Of a stretch of DNA of 64,000 nt, positions 26,585-36,029 are shown piece after piece. The position numbers and the translations under genes are program-made. The stretch is from Saprospiraceae bacterium. GTDB lineage: Bacteria; Bacteroidota; Bacteroidia; Chitinophagales; Saprospiraceae. The stretch is from assembly GCA_016710625.1 (NCBI GenBank), contig JADJVK010000001.1, positions 272,904 through 336,903 of the forward strand. Reading direction: 5' to 3'. The notes under the pieces were generated by a model. The model had not been told where the DNA came from, did not search any database, and saw only the letters and a list, made by a program, of their open reading frames with translations. Numbering within the stretch: position 1 is the first letter of the stretch; every line of letters begins with the position of its first letter.

Positions 26585-27581
26585 AACCCAATGATTTAAC
26601 GATATTAATGCTAATTACAAAAATTAAACCAATAAACGAAGGTAATAACACATTTATTACCCATAAAGTATATGTAGAAGCCAATATTAGCATATTATTC
26701 ACATTAAAATGACTCCAAATCTGTAATGCAATTTCTCCACGAGTCACTAGACCCAACATAGGAGGCAAGGGGATACTAGTTTGGAGGAAAAAGAAAGTAG
26801 CAATGCAAGCAAGCCCTGTAAAAAAAGGAGGTTCTATGTCAAAAAACATTAAAACCATGAAATATTGCAAACAATATAGGCTGTATCTAAAAAAAGCTAT
26901 CAATAATGCCATCGATAATTCTTTGGAAGAATAATGCGTTAAAATCAATAAATGCTTTAACACTTTATTAAATCTTTTTATCCACTGAATTTTCTTGGCA
27001 AAAGGCACTAATAAGTCTATGTTGTAAAAAATAAAAAATAAGGTAAGAATAAATAAAACGCCAAATGTAAATATGGATGTCATGGCAATTTTATTCAGAT
27101 CCAAAAAATAATAGCTAAAATATAAAAACCCGATAATTCCGAAAGATAAGGTAATTAGTATTTGACAAAAGCTAGATAAAATAGTGGCAATAACTCCTTT
27201 CCACTGATTTTCAGGCTTCAGCCATAAGATTCTCCCCCCATATTCACCAATTCTATTGGGCGTAAAAACAGAGAAAAGCACCCCTGTAAGAACCGCTCTG
27301 TAAGCCTTAAAAAAACCGATTGGGTCAAAATCTCTAGTAAATTTCATCCATTTGAAAGTTTCTAGAGCCCAGTTTAATGGCATTAAAACGATTGCAGATA
27401 TAAGCCAAAAGATATTGCGGTCATTGATTCTATCAAGTACTAATTGGTTAAAATCATAAACGTTTTCATGATTAATTACTTGATGATAAATGACCCAAGA
27501 AAACAATAAAGCAACTGTGAATTTTATTACGGTATTGATTACCCTATTTCCCCATATCGCTTTTATCTCCATTTTGGACAT
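26574..27581 (-). CDS. Lysylphosphatidylglycerol synthase-type membrane protein (flippase-like)
   Basis: A 335-residue integral membrane protein with about 8 hydrophobic segments and no catalytic domain. It matches the transmembrane family related to the MprF flippase part (YbhN/UPF0104-like), including LNWALETFKWMKF near residue 70 and FSVFTPNRIGEYGGR near 105. Members are suspected lipid transporters, and the true substrate is unknown. Its start lies 19 bases inside the end of the PorG-like gene. Confidence 0.75.
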   Translation of the reverse strand: MSKMEIKAIWGNRVINTVIKFTVALLFSWVIYHQVINHENVYDFNQLVLDRINDRNIFWLISAIVLMPLNWALETFKWMKFTRDFDPIGFFKAYRAVLTGVLFSVFTPNRIGEYGGRILWLKPENQWKGVIATILSSFCQILITLSFGIIGFLYFSYYFLDLNKIAMTSIFTFGVLFILTLFFIFYNIDLLVPFAKKIQWIKRFNKVLKHLLILTHYSSKELSMALLIAFFRYSLYCLQYFMVLMFFDIEPPFFTGLACIATFFFLQTSIPLPPMLGLVTRGEIALQIWSHFNVNNMLILASTYTLWVINVLLPSFIGLIFVISINIVKSLGYEK

Positions 27582-28378
27582 TCCAAGGAAGAAAAATAGT
27601 ACATAAAACTAACGCCAACAAATACATAAGTGTCTTTAGTATTGCTATTTCCTCTTTGTCTTCCTTCGATACCAAGTTTTGAACCATCAGGTCCTAAAAG
27701 TGATGGATCAGAAAGCTCTGCTGCTAATTTACCTTTAGATCTTTCCAAATCGTGATTGTTTGGATATACAGTACTCACATCATCCAAATAATCGGTATAT
27801 AATTTTCTTCCCGAAAACTCAATATTCATACTCCAATCAGCATTCAAATCTACTTTAAATCCTGCACCATAGGTCAAACCAGCTTGAGTGGTATAGTATT
27901 CTTCACCTCTAAACTGTCCTTCGGTTCCTAATGAAGCTAGTTCATACCAAGAGCCATTCAATCTTCCCTTTGGGTTGAATTTGAAAACTGAAAAACCAGC
28001 CAAAACATAGGGAGTGAAGAAATTGTCTTTACTACCATGAATATAAGGTAAGAAATTAAATTCGCACTGTGCTGTTCCGTCCCAGATATTAGATTTGAAA
28101 TTTAGGTTTCTTCTTTTCTCATAGACATTTGATGAGTTTGCATCATCAGCACTAACCTGCCCAAATGTACCAGAGAATTTCAGACAAATTCTACTATTGA
28201 AATTATATCTTCCAGAAACGCCTAAAGACAATCCTGGCTTACTAAGGTTGAATCTGGTGTTCAAATCCCCAAAATAGTAACTTACACCAGCTCCGCCACC
28301 AACTTCCCAGCCTCTTTGAGCATTTGAGACAAAAATTGTAACTAAAATAACAATTATACTTAAACTATATTTTCTCAC
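27563..28378 (-). CDS. DUF6089/PorG-like outer-membrane protein
   Basis: A 271-residue exported beta-barrel protein with a signal peptide ending VSNAQ. It has the small-barrel pattern GVSYYFGDLNTRFNLSKPGL, RYNFNSRICLKFSGTFGQ and FTPYVLAGFSVFKFNPKG, as in DUF6089 proteins, some of which are the T9SS component PorG. In flavobacteria this gene is found near a CBS protein and nadK; both are encoded 3-6 kb away on the other strand. Assignment to PorG is an inference from sequence style and neighbourhood. First gene of a unit with the flippase-like and DUF3108 genes. Confidence 0.65.
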   Translation of the reverse strand: MRKYSLSIIVILVTIFVSNAQRGWEVGGGAGVSYYFGDLNTRFNLSKPGLSLGVSGRYNFNSRICLKFSGTFGQVSADDANSSNVYEKRRNLNFKSNIWDGTAQCEFNFLPYIHGSKDNFFTPYVLAGFSVFKFNPKGRLNGSWYELASLGTEGQFRGEEYYTTQAGLTYGAGFKVDLNADWSMNIEFSGRKLYTDYLDDVSTVYPNNHDLERSKGKLAAELSDPSLLGPDGSKLGIEGRQRGNSNTKDTYVFVGVSFMYYFSSLECPKWR

Positions 28379-28454
28379 TAACTATTAAATTTTGATTATG
28401 TACGAGATTATACAAAACGAGTTTTGTAACGAATGAATTGTTTATAAAAAAAAT

Positions 28455-29462
28455 TTAAATCAACCCAGCTTTTAAAGAAACCTCCATCATTCTTTCAATA
28501 GATGCTTTTCCCTTTTCTATCACATAATCTGATAATATAATTTCAGGCAATTCGTATTTCATACATAAATACAATTTCTCCATCGTATTCAATCGCATAT
28601 GTGGACACTCATTGCATGCACAATTATTATCTGGTGGAGCTGGAATAAAGGTTTTCTCAGGTGATGATTTCTGCATCTGATGAATAATACCAGCCTCCGT
28701 CACTACAATAAATTCGGTTGCAGGATTTTCTTTGGTATATTTCAACAATCCACTTGTGGATCCAATATAGTCTGCAATTTCTAATATTTTTGCTTCACAT
28801 TCTGGATGAGCAATCAATTTTGCATTTGGATGTCTTGCTTGAAGTTTTGTGATTTTCTCTAAAGAAAAAATTTCATGCACCATGCAAGCTCCATTCCACA
28901 AAACCATATCTCTACCCGTCTTTTTGATCAAATAGGCACCTAAGTTTTTATCTGGAGCAAAAATGATGGGTTGATCTTTTGGAATACTTTCAATAATTTG
29001 AACAGCATTGGTAGAAGTACAACAAATATCCGTTAAAGTTTTCAACTCAGCAGTACAATTGATATAGCTAACCACAACGTGATTAGGATATTTTTCTTTG
29101 AATTTTGCAAATAAAGCTGGTGGACATGAGTCTGCCAAAGAACAACCAGCTTTTAGGTCAGGTAAAACAACTTTTTTGTTTGGAGATAACATTTTAGCAG
29201 TTTCTGCCATAAAATGAACTCCTGCAAAAACAATCAAATCAGCATCGGTTTCGGCAGCTTTTTGAGACAAGCCCAAGCTATCACCAATATAATCTGCAAC
29301 TTCTTGAATCTCACTTTCTTGATAATAATGAGCTAAAATTATTGCATTTTTTTCTTTTTTGAGTTTATTAATTTCTGCAACCAAATCAAGTGTAGGGTCT
29401 ATTTCTAAATCAAGGAAACCTTTATTAGATAACTTTTCGGCAGCATTAACCAGATTTTGCAT
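28455..29462 (-). CDS. nadA: Quinolinate synthase NadA
   Basis: A 335-residue cytoplasmic iron-sulfur enzyme that condenses iminoaspartate with dihydroxyacetone phosphate in de novo NAD synthesis. Conserved elements: ILAHYYQESEIQEVADYIGDSL near residue 40, the first cluster Cys in KAGCSLADSCP near 110, WNGACMVHE near 196, HPECE near 222 and the last Cys in CNECPHM near 285. The length is normal. No nadB or nadC is next to it. A full promoter lies upstream at 29501-29532. Confidence 0.95.
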   Translation of the reverse strand: MQNLVNAAEKLSNKGFLDLEIDPTLDLVAEINKLKKEKNAIILAHYYQESEIQEVADYIGDSLGLSQKAAETDADLIVFAGVHFMAETAKMLSPNKKVVLPDLKAGCSLADSCPPALFAKFKEKYPNHVVVSYINCTAELKTLTDICCTSTNAVQIIESIPKDQPIIFAPDKNLGAYLIKKTGRDMVLWNGACMVHEIFSLEKITKLQARHPNAKLIAHPECEAKILEIADYIGSTSGLLKYTKENPATEFIVVTEAGIIHQMQKSSPEKTFIPAPPDNNCACNECPHMRLNTMEKLYLCMKYELPEIILSDYVIEKGKASIERMMEVSLKAGLI

Positions 29463-29500
29463 ACTAATTTTTATTGAATTAAAATGTGGGATTAAGGATG

Positions 29501-29532
29501 CAAAGATATAATCAATTATAATGGATTACAAA
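29501..29532 (-). promoter_or_regulatory. Promoter of nadA
   Basis: On the minus strand TTTTG (plus 29529-29532 is CAAA) is followed after 20 bases by TATCTTTG (plus 29501-29508). This is a well-spaced Bacteroidota promoter 39 bases before the start codon. Confidence 0.6.
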
Positions 29533-29689
29533 ATAAAAGATAATGTGCCGCTATCATTTTAGGAATCATTTTTGAAATGTCTTGTCAAATTTTCATTTTT
29601 TAATAGAAAAAAATATTAAAAAAATTAGTTTTACATACTTTTAGGCAAAAAAGCCGTTAAATACAAAAATCAATATAAAACTTTTATAA

Positions 29690-30793
29690 ATGAAACCGAA
29701 TCTCATTCAATTTACATTAGCAGTTGGGTTTATATTTTTTGGAAATATAATGTCTGCTCAAAAATATAGCAACGAATTTTTAAATATTGGTCTAGGTGCA
29801 AGAGCTCAGGGGATGAGTAATGCTATCACATCTGTTACGAATGATGCAATGTCTGCCTATTGGAATCCAGCTGGATTAATGGATATGGGAATCGACAAAG
29901 GGGTTCAAATTGGGGCGATGCACAATGAATGGTTTGCAGGAATTGGTAAATATGACTATTTGGGAATCGCTGTACCCATTTCTGGTGGAAAAAGAGCACT
30001 AGCAATTTCTGGAATTCGATTTGGAATTGATAATATCCCTAATACTTTAAGTCTTTATCAATCTGATGGAACCATCAATTATGATAATGTAGTCGAGTTC
30101 TCTGCTGCAGATTATGCATTTTTAGCAAGCTATGCTCAGAAAATTGGCAAAGAAAATAGCAAATTGTCCATGGGTATGAATATGAAAGTTGTGTACCGCC
30201 AGATTGGATCTTTCGCTAATTCATGGGGTTTCGGATTGGATGCAGGTCTTCAATACCATTCGGGACCACTGAGATTATCCTTAATGGCACGAGATGTAAC
30301 TTCCACTTTTAATGCATGGGCTTTTAATTTTAAAGCAAATGAAAAAGAACAATTGAAATTGACAAACAATGAAATTCCATTGAATAGTCTTGAATATACT
30401 TTGCCACAAGTCGTTTTAGGTTTTGGATATTATAAAGAAATCGCAAAATTCGGAATTTTGGGAACGATGGATTGGGTGGCTACTACCGATGGCAAAAGAA
30501 ACGTATTGGTGAGTGCAAAACCAATTAGTTTAGCACCATCCTTTGGTGCAGAATTGAATTATAACAAACTGGTTTATTTGAGAGGGGGCATTGGAAGATT
30601 CCAGCAACAGACAGAATTAGATGGTCAAAAAAGCTGGTTAGCTACTCCAAGTTTTGGGGTAGGTTTGCAGCTGAAGGCTGTGAAAATCGATTATGCATAT
30701 TCAGATATGGGTGATAGTAGAAATAAAGCATATTCTCATGTGATATCTTTAATAGTTCATCTTAAACCAAAGAAAACTTCTAAATTCGGGTAA
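29690..30793 (+). CDS. PorV/PorQ family outer-membrane protein
   Basis: A 367-residue FadL-like barrel with a signal peptide ending MSAQ. The beginning FLNIGLGARAQGMSNAITSVTNDAMSAYWNPAGL is diagnostic of the PorV/PorQ family, whose members shuttle or attach T9SS substrates at the cell surface. The barrel strands alternate to the end. It may be a PorV paralogue rather than PorV itself, since no PorU is adjacent. Transcription ends at a perfect 40-base palindrome shared with the convergent lipoprotein gene. Confidence 0.8.
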   Translation: MKPNLIQFTLAVGFIFFGNIMSAQKYSNEFLNIGLGARAQGMSNAITSVTNDAMSAYWNPAGLMDMGIDKGVQIGAMHNEWFAGIGKYDYLGIAVPISGGKRALAISGIRFGIDNIPNTLSLYQSDGTINYDNVVEFSAADYAFLASYAQKIGKENSKLSMGMNMKVVYRQIGSFANSWGFGLDAGLQYHSGPLRLSLMARDVTSTFNAWAFNFKANEKEQLKLTNNEIPLNSLEYTLPQVVLGFGYYKEIAKFGILGTMDWVATTDGKRNVLVSAKPISLAPSFGAELNYNKLVYLRGGIGRFQQQTELDGQKSWLATPSFGVGLQLKAVKIDYAYSDMGDSRNKAYSHVISLIVHLKPKKTSKFG

Positions 30794-30813
30794 TATCCCA
30801 TTGCTTTAAAATG

Positions 30814-30853
30814 AAAAAGTTCCAAAGGAAAACGTTTTCCTTTGGAACTTTTT
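30814..30853. terminator. Bidirectional terminator, perfect palindrome
   Basis: Positions 30814-30833 and 30834-30853 are exact reverse complements with no unpaired loop bases. A-runs and T-runs at the ends give U-tracts in both directions. It separates the convergent PorV-like and lipoprotein genes. Confidence 0.85.
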
Positions 30854-31432
30854 TTATTTTATTTCCAAAATCTGTTTATCCAAACCAAGTATTTTTATTT
30901 GCTGATCAATTTTAAAATCTTCTTGATAAGCACCATCTATTTCAAAATCTTTACCAAATTTGTGGTTGTACATCATATCTAATAACGACATAAAATCTCT
31001 TTTCTTCATATCTCCAGATCGATACCCACGATATAGATAAATGAAATTTCTTTCTTTTACATAATAATTTTGAGATTGTAAAAACACCAACCATGGAGCA
31101 GAAGCTGCCTTTTCGCCTACTTCACCAATTTTTGGATAACCAAATGCCGAAAAATAATTTTCAAGCAATTTTATATTCTTTCCATTTCGGGTAGCTTTTT
31201 CCTGAAAATAAGCATCGAATGCTTTTGAAGGCTTTCCATATTTCAAAATAATATCACTGATTGATTCTTTTGGTTCGCTTTGTTCGCTTTCTAAAATTTC
31301 CAAAAGATACCCTTTTTTCTGTTCGTTTGTTTTGATATTTTCAATGGTGTTTCCGTCTATTGCCTTATTAGCTAATTTGTTATTACAACCAATAAATCCG
31401 ATGATTAGAAAAGTTATGTAAAAATGTTTCAT
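30854..31432 (-). CDS. Hypothetical lipoprotein
   Basis: The start at 31432 gives MKHFYITFLIIGFIGCNN, a lipoprotein signal with Cys16 as the lipid site; longer in-frame starts upstream lack this feature. A -7-like TAAATTTG (minus, 31459-31466) also lies upstream of 31432. The mature part contains GKPSKAFDAYFQEKATRNGKN and FSAFGYPKIGEVGEKAASAPWLVF. The phrase G-YP-x-x-x-x-x-G near residue 105 recalls the DUF6624-type protein at 43705 (NGYPTISRFG) but similarity is weak. No function can be given. Confidence 0.65.
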   Translation of the reverse strand: MKHFYITFLIIGFIGCNNKLANKAIDGNTIENIKTNEQKKGYLLEILESEQSEPKESISDIILKYGKPSKAFDAYFQEKATRNGKNIKLLENYFSAFGYPKIGEVGEKAASAPWLVFLQSQNYYVKERNFIYLYRGYRSGDMKKRDFMSLLDMMYNHKFGKDFEIDGAYQEDFKIDQQIKILGLDKQILEIK

Positions 31433-31523
31433 GATCATAAGTAATGATAATTTCTTAACAAATTTAAGAACTTTATGTATTTCGATGGCACAATTATTGA
31501 CTATTTGAAAATAAATATTTTTT

Positions 31524-32252
31524 ATGACTACATCAAACAAGTTTACTGAATTTTACGATCAAGAATTTCAAAAATTAGATCACTACCATAAGTTTCCTTT
31601 AATGATGCCATTTGTTGGCTCCCATTTTCAGCAACAGAAAAAGAAAGTTTTGTTTATAGGAGAAAGTCATTATTTACCATTAGAATATTCATTGCACTCA
31701 AATGCCTATGAATGGTATAATAATTATTCACAAAATGATATAAAACCAACTGAAAATAATAAGGATGTTCTATGTTGGATTAATACAAGGTTTGGACCCA
31801 ATAGCGGTAATAATCAAAAATATTATTCAAGAGCATATTCAATTTATAGAAATATTGATAAATCAATTCTAGATGTATTTAAACCAGATTTGACAGACAA
31901 TATGTTCAGATATGTTAGCTACTACAATTATTTTCAAAGACCAGCCGAAGCTAAATTAAGTATTGAAAACAATAAAATTGATAATGAATTTGCAATTGAA
32001 ATATTTAACCAATTACATCAAATCATACAATTTGAATATGTAATTTTTGCAAGCAAAAGAGCTTTTAATGCTTTCAAAAGTGAACAAAATTCACTTAAAG
32101 CAAAAATTAGTTTAGATAATGTTTTTAGTGTACCCCATCCAGGCAGTAAATGGTTTAATAAAATTAACAATTCTTGTCAAATTGATGGTGTTCCACACAA
32201 TGGCAAAGATTATCTAAAACATATTTTATTATCTAATAAAATTTTTGAATAA
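31524..32252 (+). CDS. Hypothetical protein, possibly uracil-DNA glycosylase-like
   Basis: A 242-residue soluble protein without signal peptide. KVLFIGESHYLPLE at about residues 40-53 and VPHPGSKWF at about 209-217 sit where the UDG superfamily has its active-site GQDPY and HPS motifs. The middle includes YVIFASKRAFNAF, another strand-then-helix typical of that fold. Catalytic Asp is not evident in the first motif, so enzymatic activity is doubtful. The gene lies alone between a divergent lipoprotein gene and a convergent transporter gene. Confidence 0.6.
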   Translation: MTTSNKFTEFYDQEFQKLDHYHKFPLMMPFVGSHFQQQKKKVLFIGESHYLPLEYSLHSNAYEWYNNYSQNDIKPTENNKDVLCWINTRFGPNSGNNQKYYSRAYSIYRNIDKSILDVFKPDLTDNMFRYVSYYNYFQRPAEAKLSIENNKIDNEFAIEIFNQLHQIIQFEYVIFASKRAFNAFKSEQNSLKAKISLDNVFSVPHPGSKWFNKINNSCQIDGVPHNGKDYLKHILLSNKIFE

Positions 32253-32258
32253 AGTTTT

Positions 32259-33890
32259 CTACACCAACCCCTTTTCTTTCATTATTTTATTCAGCCATTT
32301 CAGCATCGCAAAACACATAACAGTCGCTGCCATCAGTAGGGCGAAGTTCAGCCAAAAATAATTTGCTTTATTGTCATAGGTGTCCCACATGGTTGCCAAC
32401 ACTCCTGACAATTTATTGCCTATTGAAGTAGCTAAAAACCAGCCGCCCATCATTAAGGAGGTGATTCTTGGTGGGCTCAATTTGGATACCAGCGATAGTC
32501 CCATTGGGCTAAGGAATAGCTCCCCAATCGTCACCACACCATAACTTATCACCAGCCACCAAACACTAGCTTTGTCGGTTCCGTTATTGGATGCCCACAC
32601 TGCCCCAACCATAAATAGGGTGGATAATCCAGAAATAAATAATCCCAAAGCAATTTTTGTGGCAGTAGATGGCTCCTTTTTCTTCCTTTTTAAATATCCA
32701 AAAAATGCGACCACCAAAGGAGTCAATAATATCACCCAACCAGGGTTGATCGATTGGCTTAGGTTCGTTGCCCAAAGACTAACTTTTGTGCCATCGGCAG
32801 GTAGCTTTTCAGGAGCTACATTCTTAAAGTAGGGTGGATAATTATATTCCTTTACCACCTTTCCCTCCACTTTTTGGATTCTGAAAAGTGCATCATATTT
32901 AGGAACAGAGTCTTTGGCATAAGTTACTGATTGTGCCAGTTTTAGGTTGTCAAAAACATTTTTTGTACCACCAGTTACTTCTCTATTAGTATATCTATCA
33001 GCCCAAGTATTCAATGCCGAACCATTTTGTTTGAAAACAGCCCAAAACAAAATAACTACAGCAAAAATGGACAAAAGGGCTGCTACAGGTCTTTTTTCAT
33101 CCGCATCAGCTTTGAAATAAATGGAAGAAAAGAAGTAAATGACTGGAATACAAGCAAATATGAATGCATCAGTTGAGTCGGAGCCAACAATAGCACCAGG
33201 AATCATCCATCCAATTACGCCAAAAACGATAGAAGGTACTAAAATCAATAACACAATGGTGGAAAAAGGCATATCTCCTTCTTTTACGCCTTTTTTCAAA
33301 ATAGAATCTCCATAGTGCTTTGTTCCGATTATAAATACTACTACACCAATAAACATCCCGATTCCGGCAGCAATAAAGGCATATCCCCAGCCTAAAACGA
33401 TATATAAAACTGCTCCAAAAAAATTGCAAATGAAAGCTCCAACATTAATTCCCATGTAAAAAATATTGTATCCTTCGTCTTTTTGATTGTTGTATTGAGG
33501 TGTTGAATAGATATTTCCAAGTAAGGTTGAAATATTTGGTTTGAATAAACCATTTCCTGCAATCACCAAAAACATTGAAAGATAAAGCATAGATAAATTG
33601 TGGATTGCCATCAAACAATATCCTATTCCCATCAGTATTCCTCCAACTACTATTGATTTTTTATAACCAAAATATCGATCCGCCAAAAGCCCACCGATGA
33701 AAGGTGTTAAGAAAACTAGGGCGATAAATGTGCCATACAAATCAGCAGATTCCGCTTCTGTCATGCCAAATCCTTGTTTGACATCTTTCAGATACAACGT
33801 AAAAATACCAATCATCAGATAGTACCCGAATCGCTCCCACATTTCACTAAAAAATAAAAACGGTAACGCCTTTGGATGATTTGACCACAT
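32259..33890 (-). CDS. POT-family peptide transporter
   Basis: A 543-residue proton-dependent oligopeptide transporter of the major facilitator superfamily. The signature FFSEMWERFGYYLM at the N-terminus contains the proton-coupling ExxER motif region, and FYMGINVGAF near residue 150 is the second family signature. It has about 14 hydrophobic segments. A large polar insert at about 300-360 (TWADRYTNREVTGG onwards) separates helices. It probably imports di- and tripeptides. A paralogue is encoded 600 bases away in the same orientation. Confidence 0.9.
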   Translation of the reverse strand: MWSNHPKALPFLFFSEMWERFGYYLMIGIFTLYLKDVKQGFGMTEAESADLYGTFIALVFLTPFIGGLLADRYFGYKKSIVVGGILMGIGYCLMAIHNLSMLYLSMFLVIAGNGLFKPNISTLLGNIYSTPQYNNQKDEGYNIFYMGINVGAFICNFFGAVLYIVLGWGYAFIAAGIGMFIGVVVFIIGTKHYGDSILKKGVKEGDMPFSTIVLLILVPSIVFGVIGWMIPGAIVGSDSTDAFIFACIPVIYFFSSIYFKADADEKRPVAALLSIFAVVILFWAVFKQNGSALNTWADRYTNREVTGGTKNVFDNLKLAQSVTYAKDSVPKYDALFRIQKVEGKVVKEYNYPPYFKNVAPEKLPADGTKVSLWATNLSQSINPGWVILLTPLVVAFFGYLKRKKKEPSTATKIALGLFISGLSTLFMVGAVWASNNGTDKASVWWLVISYGVVTIGELFLSPMGLSLVSKLSPPRITSLMMGGWFLATSIGNKLSGVLATMWDTYDNKANYFWLNFALLMAATVMCFAMLKWLNKIMKEKGLV

Positions 33891-33947
33891 AATTTAAAAT
33901 TTAAGCACAAAATAGGAATAGATATTTAAAAGTTTCAAAAAATATGA

Positions 33948-33955
33948 TACATTTG
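33948..33955 (+). promoter_or_regulatory. Promoter -7 element of a decayed gene
   Basis: TACATTTG matches TAnnTTTG and lies 26 bases upstream of the start of the broken gene at 33982. Confidence 0.35.
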
Positions 33956-33981
33956 TAATAGAGCTTTAAATAAATTTAAAA

Positions 33982-34401
33982 ATGTTAAAATTACTTTTTT
34001 TAACTGTTTTCTTTTCTATTTTTTCCAGAAAGTCTGGACTTTAGTTTAGATGATTTTTATTAAGTATTTGATAAATGGAGAATCTTATATTTAAAAACAA
34101 TAGTAAGGGCCCGTTTAAGGGAGAACTGAAATTCAGAGGAATTAAGGCAAAAGAAAAATTTATCAAATATTTTGTGATTGATTTTTATATATTGATGAAA
34201 ATATAGAAAATACTTAGTAAGGGTTTGCTGATGGATCTTTTTATAATGAATTGATTAACATTTCTCAAGATTCGATTAAAGAATTGACCCTTTTAAAAAA
34301 GGCTTATAAAAATGTAACCTATAATTACGCAGAGGGAAACTAATTTCACCGTAGGTTTTGAAGATAAAATGGGATTTTGGGTTTTTGAAAGAAAAGAATA
34401 A
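33982..34401 (+). pseudogene. Remnant of a small exported protein gene
   Basis: ATG 33982 opens a signal-like MLKLLFLTVFFSIFS and stops after 20 codons. Reading across frames recovers KNNSKGPFKGELKFRGIKAKEKF, then GFADGSFYNELINISQDSIKEL, TLLKKAYKNVTYNYAEG and TNFTVGFEDKMGFWVFERKE before a TAA at 34399. At least four frame changes or stops are needed. The original protein was about 140 residues and is not recognised. It sits between the two POT transporter genes on the opposite strand. Confidence 0.5.
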
Positions 34402-34430
34402 AAATTCCTTTGAATATAAACTAAAGATAA

Positions 34431-34465
34431 GTAAAAGAAGTTGTCAAATTGACAACTTCTTTTAC
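34431..34465. terminator. Bidirectional terminator
   Basis: A 17-bp inverted repeat (34431-34447 with 34449-34465) with one central base, AT-rich at both ends. It lies between the decayed gene and the stop of the second POT transporter. Confidence 0.75.
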
Positions 34466-34477
34466 TTTTAATGTTAT

Positions 34478-35989
34478 CTATCTTATTCCATTCATCATGT
34501 TCTCCAATTTCTTGCTTAACAAGAAAACAATTAGAGCTGCTACACCTGAGAAACATACAAATACGATGAAATAGGTGTATAAATCGCTAATTTGTATTCC
34601 TAATAGTGTAGGATAATAGTTGGTTTTTGCATCTGGATACAATGAGCTGAACAAGCCAGCCAATTTATTACCCGTTGCAATTGCCAAAAACCAAACACCC
34701 ATCATCAATGATGTAAATCTTGCAGGTGTCAATTTATTCACCATAGACAATCCAATTGGTGATAACCAAAGTTCTCCAATTGTATGTAAAAAATACAGCC
34801 CAGTAAGGAAAATAATGCTTGCCCCACCAGCAGGGATACTTTTAGCTCCCATAGAGATAAACAAAAATCCAGCAGCTAAGAATGCCAATCCAATCGACAT
34901 TTTTCTTGGTGATGCAGGCTCCATTCCTTTTTTATTCAACCATGCCCAAAACATAGTTAAAATTGGTGCCAATAATATGATAAACCCCGCATTGAAACTT
35001 TGGAAATAACTTGCTGGCATAACCCATCCTAAGATATTTCTATTCGTTTGCTCCTCTGCAAAGAAAGTTAATGAAGCACCTGCTTGCTCAAAACACATCC
35101 AGAAGAAAACAACGAAAATCATCAAGGTTATGATTACCCATAATCTTTCTTTTTCTACTTTAGAAAGTGTTTTATCTGTTATGATTACAAAAGGAGCTAC
35201 AACAGTCATTGAATAGATTAGACTTCCCCAAAGATCAACTCCAAAGTAAAAATAAATCAAACTAAACATCACTGCAATTCCCCCAAATAGAATTCCTAAC
35301 TGTTGTGTTGAGAATGATCCTCCTTCATTATTACTTCCAGCATCATTATCTCTCACTTTATTAGGCAGCACTCCTAATTGTTCGCCACTAGGTGATATAA
35401 CGTATTTATCTTTTGTAAAATAAAAAATAATTAATGCTATTATCATTCCTATGCCTGCTGCTAAAAAGCCCCATTTGAAATCTACCTTCTCCCCTAAATA
35501 TCCGCAAACCAAAGGAGATAAAAATGCTCCAGCATTTATCCCCATATAAAAAATGGTATAGGCTGCATCTTTTCTGCTATCTGTATCTTCATATAATTGG
35601 CCAACCATTGTAGAAATGTTTGGTTTGAAAAATCCATTTCCAAAAATTAAAAATGCTAATCCACCCCACATTAAGGATACTGCTAAGCTATTATTTGCAA
35701 CAGAGGAGGCACTTAAAAACATGAAAAATTGACCGATAGCCATCATTATTCCACCAACAAATATGGATTTTCGATTTCCCCAATATCTATCGGCAACATA
35801 TCCTCCAATCAATGGCGTTAAATAAACCAAACCAGTGTAACTTCCGTAAATATTGGAAGACAAAGCTTTGTCTCCATTGAAGAGCATTTTTGTCATATAC
35901 AAAATAAAAATTGCCCTCATTCCATAATAGCTGAATCTCTCCCAAAACTCAGTTGCAAACAAAACATAAAGACCCTTTGGATGTTTCAT
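34478..35989 (-). CDS. POT-family peptide transporter (paralogue)
   Basis: A 503-residue proton-coupled peptide transporter closely patterned on its neighbour. The N-terminus FATEFWERFSYYGMRAIFILYM holds the ExxERFxYYG motif; FYMGINAGAFLSPLVCGYLGE is the second signature. It has a shorter central loop than the 543-residue paralogue (DNDAGSNNEGGSFSTQQ) and about 14 hydrophobic segments. Two adjacent genes of the same family suggest an old duplication with differing peptide preferences. A well-formed promoter lies at 36030-36059. Confidence 0.9.
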   Translation of the reverse strand: MKHPKGLYVLFATEFWERFSYYGMRAIFILYMTKMLFNGDKALSSNIYGSYTGLVYLTPLIGGYVADRYWGNRKSIFVGGIMMAIGQFFMFLSASSVANNSLAVSLMWGGLAFLIFGNGFFKPNISTMVGQLYEDTDSRKDAAYTIFYMGINAGAFLSPLVCGYLGEKVDFKWGFLAAGIGMIIALIIFYFTKDKYVISPSGEQLGVLPNKVRDNDAGSNNEGGSFSTQQLGILFGGIAVMFSLIYFYFGVDLWGSLIYSMTVVAPFVIITDKTLSKVEKERLWVIITLMIFVVFFWMCFEQAGASLTFFAEEQTNRNILGWVMPASYFQSFNAGFIILLAPILTMFWAWLNKKGMEPASPRKMSIGLAFLAAGFLFISMGAKSIPAGGASIIFLTGLYFLHTIGELWLSPIGLSMVNKLTPARFTSLMMGVWFLAIATGNKLAGLFSSLYPDAKTNYYPTLLGIQISDLYTYFIVFVCFSGVAALIVFLLSKKLENMMNGIR

Positions 35990-36029
35990 TGTAAATTTTT
36001 AAAATTTGTTAATTAATAAGCATTTTGCT

